Shown one piece after another: positions 6,685 through 8,262 of a stretch of 8,262 nt of DNA (position 1 is the stretch's first letter; every line of letters starts with the position of its first letter). Source of the stretch: Holophagales bacterium UBA5066 (GTDB lineage Bacteria > Acidobacteriota > Thermoanaerobaculia > UBA5066); contig DIAY01000020.1 in assembly GCA_002414905.1 (NCBI GenBank), positions 1-8,262 of the forward strand. The letters are read 5' to 3'. Below the pieces are notes generated by a model, which worked only from the letters and a program-made list of their open reading frames with translations, was not told the DNA's origin and made no database searches. Both the position numbers and the translations under genes were made by a program.

Positions 6685-6793
6685 GCTACTCCGTGGCTTC
6701 CGGGGCCCGCGGCGCCCTCCGCGGTCCGCGAGCGTTGTGAGGTCCGGTTGTCGTTGCAGCACCGGAGCGATCCCCCTATCCTCGCTCCCTCCT
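6685..6793. other. Divergent intergenic region between two exported-protein genes
   Basis: These 109 bases separate the start codons of the VWFA-related gene (minus) and the phytase-like gene (plus), so they must hold both promoters unless transcription comes from further away. The plus-strand side has a sigma70-like candidate. On the minus-strand side only a GGAG ribosome-binding site is evident. Confidence 0.6.
6754..6782 (+). promoter_or_regulatory. Candidate sigma70-type promoter for the phytase-like/nuclease gene
   Basis: TTGCAG (6754-6759) and TATCCT (6777-6782) are separated by exactly 17 bases. Transcription would begin around 6788-6790, only a few bases before ATG 6794. That fits the lack of a Shine-Dalgarno, because the bases just before the start are pyrimidine-rich. 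The match is moderate and based on sequence alone. Confidence 0.35.
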
Positions 6794-8262
6794 ATGAATA
6801 CCAGCGCTTTCTCGCGCGGCCCGGCCCCCCTTCTCGTCCTGACCGTCCTCGCCACCGCTTTCGCCTTCCCTGCGACGGCCTCCGCCCCCCGGGACGCCTC
6901 CGTGACGGCGCTCTCCATGGTGGGCCGGGCCGTCCTCCCGCGGGACCTCGAGTTCGAGGGAACGCGTGTCGGCGGGCTGTCGGGTCTCGCGTGGGACGAG
7001 GCGTCGAAGAGCTTCCGGGCGATCTCGGACGACCGTGGGCGTCACGGCCCTTCCCGCACCTACCGTGTCCGCATCGACTTCGGTTCCGCCGGCCTCTCGA
7101 CGCCTCCGACCATGACCGTGGACGCGATGCTCACGCTGAGTGACGCGACGGGAAAGCCGTTCGCACCCACTTCGATCGACACGGAAGGGATCGCGCTCGT
7201 CCCCGGCGGGTTCCTCGTCTCCACGGAGCCGATCGTCCGCCAGGGCGTGCAGGCGGTGATCGGTGAGTACGGGCCGGACGGCCGACTGCGCCGAGAGCTT
7301 CCGCTCCCGGCCCGCTACCACACCACTCCCGGCCACGGTCTCCGGGACAACCTCGGCTTCGAGGGCCTCGGCCTGACCTGTGACGGCCGGTATCTCTTCG
7401 CCGGAATCGAGAACGCCCTCGTCCAGGACGGTCCCGTCGCTGACGTCGGCGTCACGAGCCCCGCTCGCCTCCTGCGGTTCGACCGCGAGAAGGGAGGCCC
7501 TCCCGCGGAGTTCGTCTACCAGGTGGAAGCGGTGGCGCCGCCTCCCCCGGGCGACAACGCCTATCGCGACAACGGCATCTCCGACCTCCTGCCGCTCGAC
7601 GACAGCCGGATTCTCGTCCTCGAGAGACAGTTCGTGGAGGGCGGAGGGAACACCGTTCGGATCTACGCCGTGTCGCTCGAGGGCGCGACCGACGTCTCCA
7701 CTCTCGAGTCGCTCCAGGGCGCGTCGTTCGTCCCCGTGAAGAAGGCGCTTCTGCTCGACCTGGCCGACGCGGGAATCCCTCTCGAGAATTTCGAGGGGAT
7801 GTCCTTCGGGCCTTCGCTGCCCGACGGGCGGAGCACGCTCGTCCTCGTCAGCGACGACAACTTCAATCCTGCCCAGAATCCGACGACCTTCCTGGTCTTC
7901 GCAATCGAGAGAGGCCCGATGACCATTGCCCGCATCCAGGGCGCGAGACACCGTTCACCGCTCGAAGGAAGCTGGGTCTTCGGCGTGCCCGGTGTCGTGA
8001 CGGCGATCGACCGCGACCCACGCAGCCCCGGCTTCTGGATCGAGTCCTCCCGGCCCGACGGCGACCCGGCCACGTCCGAGGGGCTCTTCGTCCTCTTCTC
8101 CGGCGCGGCTTCGCTCTCTCCCGGCCAGGCGGTCTCCGTCTCCGGCCGGGTCGAGGAGTTCGCCCTGCCAAAGGGCCTCCCGGTCACACGCCTGAAGACC
8201 GCGACGGTGACGCCTCTCGCCGGCGAGCCTCCGCTCCCGCCTCCGGTAAGGCTCTTCTCGGA
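6794..8262 (+). CDS. Secreted phytase-like (esterase-like) protein joined to an ExeM/YhcR-type nuclease OB-fold, 3' partial
   Basis: The frame is open from ATG 6794 to the window edge (489 residues, no stop). A signal peptide is clear: hydrophobic core about 12-26, then ATASA near residue 31. Residues about 55-370 match the phytase-like/esterase-like propeller family. The conserved blocks are GLSGLAWDEASKSFRAISDDR (from 61), DTEGIAL (129-135), NLGFEGLGL (186-194), GISDLLPLDDSRILVLER (261-278), NFEGMSF (332-338) and LVLVSDDNFNPAQNP (349-363). From about 376 the sequence changes to the pattern found near the start of ExeM/YhcR-type extracellular nucleases: IARIQGARHRSPLEGSWVFG, GVVTAID (400-406), DGDPATSEGLFVLF (422-435) and VSVSGRVEEF (447-456). 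An endonuclease/exonuclease/phosphatase domain would be expected downstream, outside the window. It is probably secreted or periplasmic, releasing phosphate from organic phosphates or nucleic acids (inference). No Shine-Dalgarno precedes the ATG; a GTG at 6737 is the only upstream alternative and weakens the signal peptide. Confidence 0.85.
   Translation, partial: MNTSAFSRGPAPLLVLTVLATAFAFPATASAPRDASVTALSMVGRAVLPRDLEFEGTRVGGLSGLAWDEASKSFRAISDDRGRHGPSRTYRVRIDFGSAGLSTPPTMTVDAMLTLSDATGKPFAPTSIDTEGIALVPGGFLVSTEPIVRQGVQAVIGEYGPDGRLRRELPLPARYHTTPGHGLRDNLGFEGLGLTCDGRYLFAGIENALVQDGPVADVGVTSPARLLRFDREKGGPPAEFVYQVEAVAPPPPGDNAYRDNGISDLLPLDDSRILVLERQFVEGGGNTVRIYAVSLEGATDVSTLESLQGASFVPVKKALLLDLADAGIPLENFEGMSFGPSLPDGRSTLVLVSDDNFNPAQNPTTFLVFAIERGPMTIARIQGARHRSPLEGSWVFGVPGVVTAIDRDPRSPGFWIESSRPDGDPATSEGLFVLFSGAASLSPGQAVSVSGRVEEFALPKGLPVTRLKTATVTPLAGEPPLPPPVRLFS

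Noticed and set aside
6685..6918. Longer N-terminus for the VWFA-related protein, starting at 6918
   Set aside because: The extra 78 residues would overlap the divergent gene and bury the signal peptide; the ATG at 6682-6684 has a GGAG site and gives a normal export signal.
5143..7143. 666-residue open frame on the plus strand
   Set aside because: It lies opposite the VWFA-related gene and runs across its start into another frame of the divergent gene. Its Arg/Pro-rich composition has no protein-like pattern.
6776..7951. 391-residue open frame on the minus strand opposite the phytase-like gene
   Set aside because: The plus-strand frame shows clear family motifs and a signal peptide; the minus-strand translation is charged and repetitive without motifs.

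Overview
The window is about 8.3 kb of very GC-rich bacterial DNA with tightly packed genes, and it holds seven protein-coding genes. The best clue to the host is the minus-strand gene at 4978-6684. It resembles the 'acidobacterial VWFA-related' protein family, which together with the GC content points to Acidobacteriota or a close relative. This is inferred from gene content; no rRNA or other marker gene is present. I see no tRNA, rRNA, CRISPR array, insertion sequence, integrase or phage gene.

Left half (1-3963, plus strand): an operon for a biotin-dependent, sodium-translocating decarboxylase. The order is a PccB/MmdA-like carboxyltransferase alpha subunit (5' end outside the window), a small OadG-type membrane anchor, a biotin carrier protein with an EAMKMEN biotinylation site, and an OadB-type membrane beta subunit. 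Gaps are 9-23 bases and ribosome-binding sites overlap or follow the preceding stop codons. As a set, the alpha subunit would move carboxyl from an acyl-CoA (methylmalonyl-CoA most likely) to biotin on the carrier, and the membrane beta subunit would release CO2 and export Na+. The beta subunit is unusual. It starts with a signal peptide and about 175 extra residues that contain an internally duplicated module, ahead of the normal membrane domain.

Middle (4035-4949, plus strand): a stand-alone protein of the glutamate formimidoyltransferase family, 71 bases after the pump operon with its own strong Shine-Dalgarno. It keeps the fold-defining motifs, but the residue aligned with the proposed catalytic histidine (His82 of the mammalian enzyme) is tyrosine, and two further conserved motifs are altered. 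Its activity should not be assumed. Histidine breakdown through this enzyme would yield glutamate, which could link it to the acyl-CoA decarboxylase; that link is speculative.

Right half (4978-8262): a divergent pair of exported proteins. The minus-strand gene encodes a secreted VWFA-related protein and converges on the formimidoyltransferase-like gene, with a GC-rich inverted repeat over its stop codon. The plus-strand gene from 6794 runs off the right edge. It joins a secreted phytase-like (esterase-like) beta-propeller domain to the start of an OB-fold module typical of ExeM/YhcR-type extracellular nucleases, so the complete protein may be a two-domain secreted phosphoesterase. The 109 bases between the two starts contain a plausible promoter for this gene but no Shine-Dalgarno.
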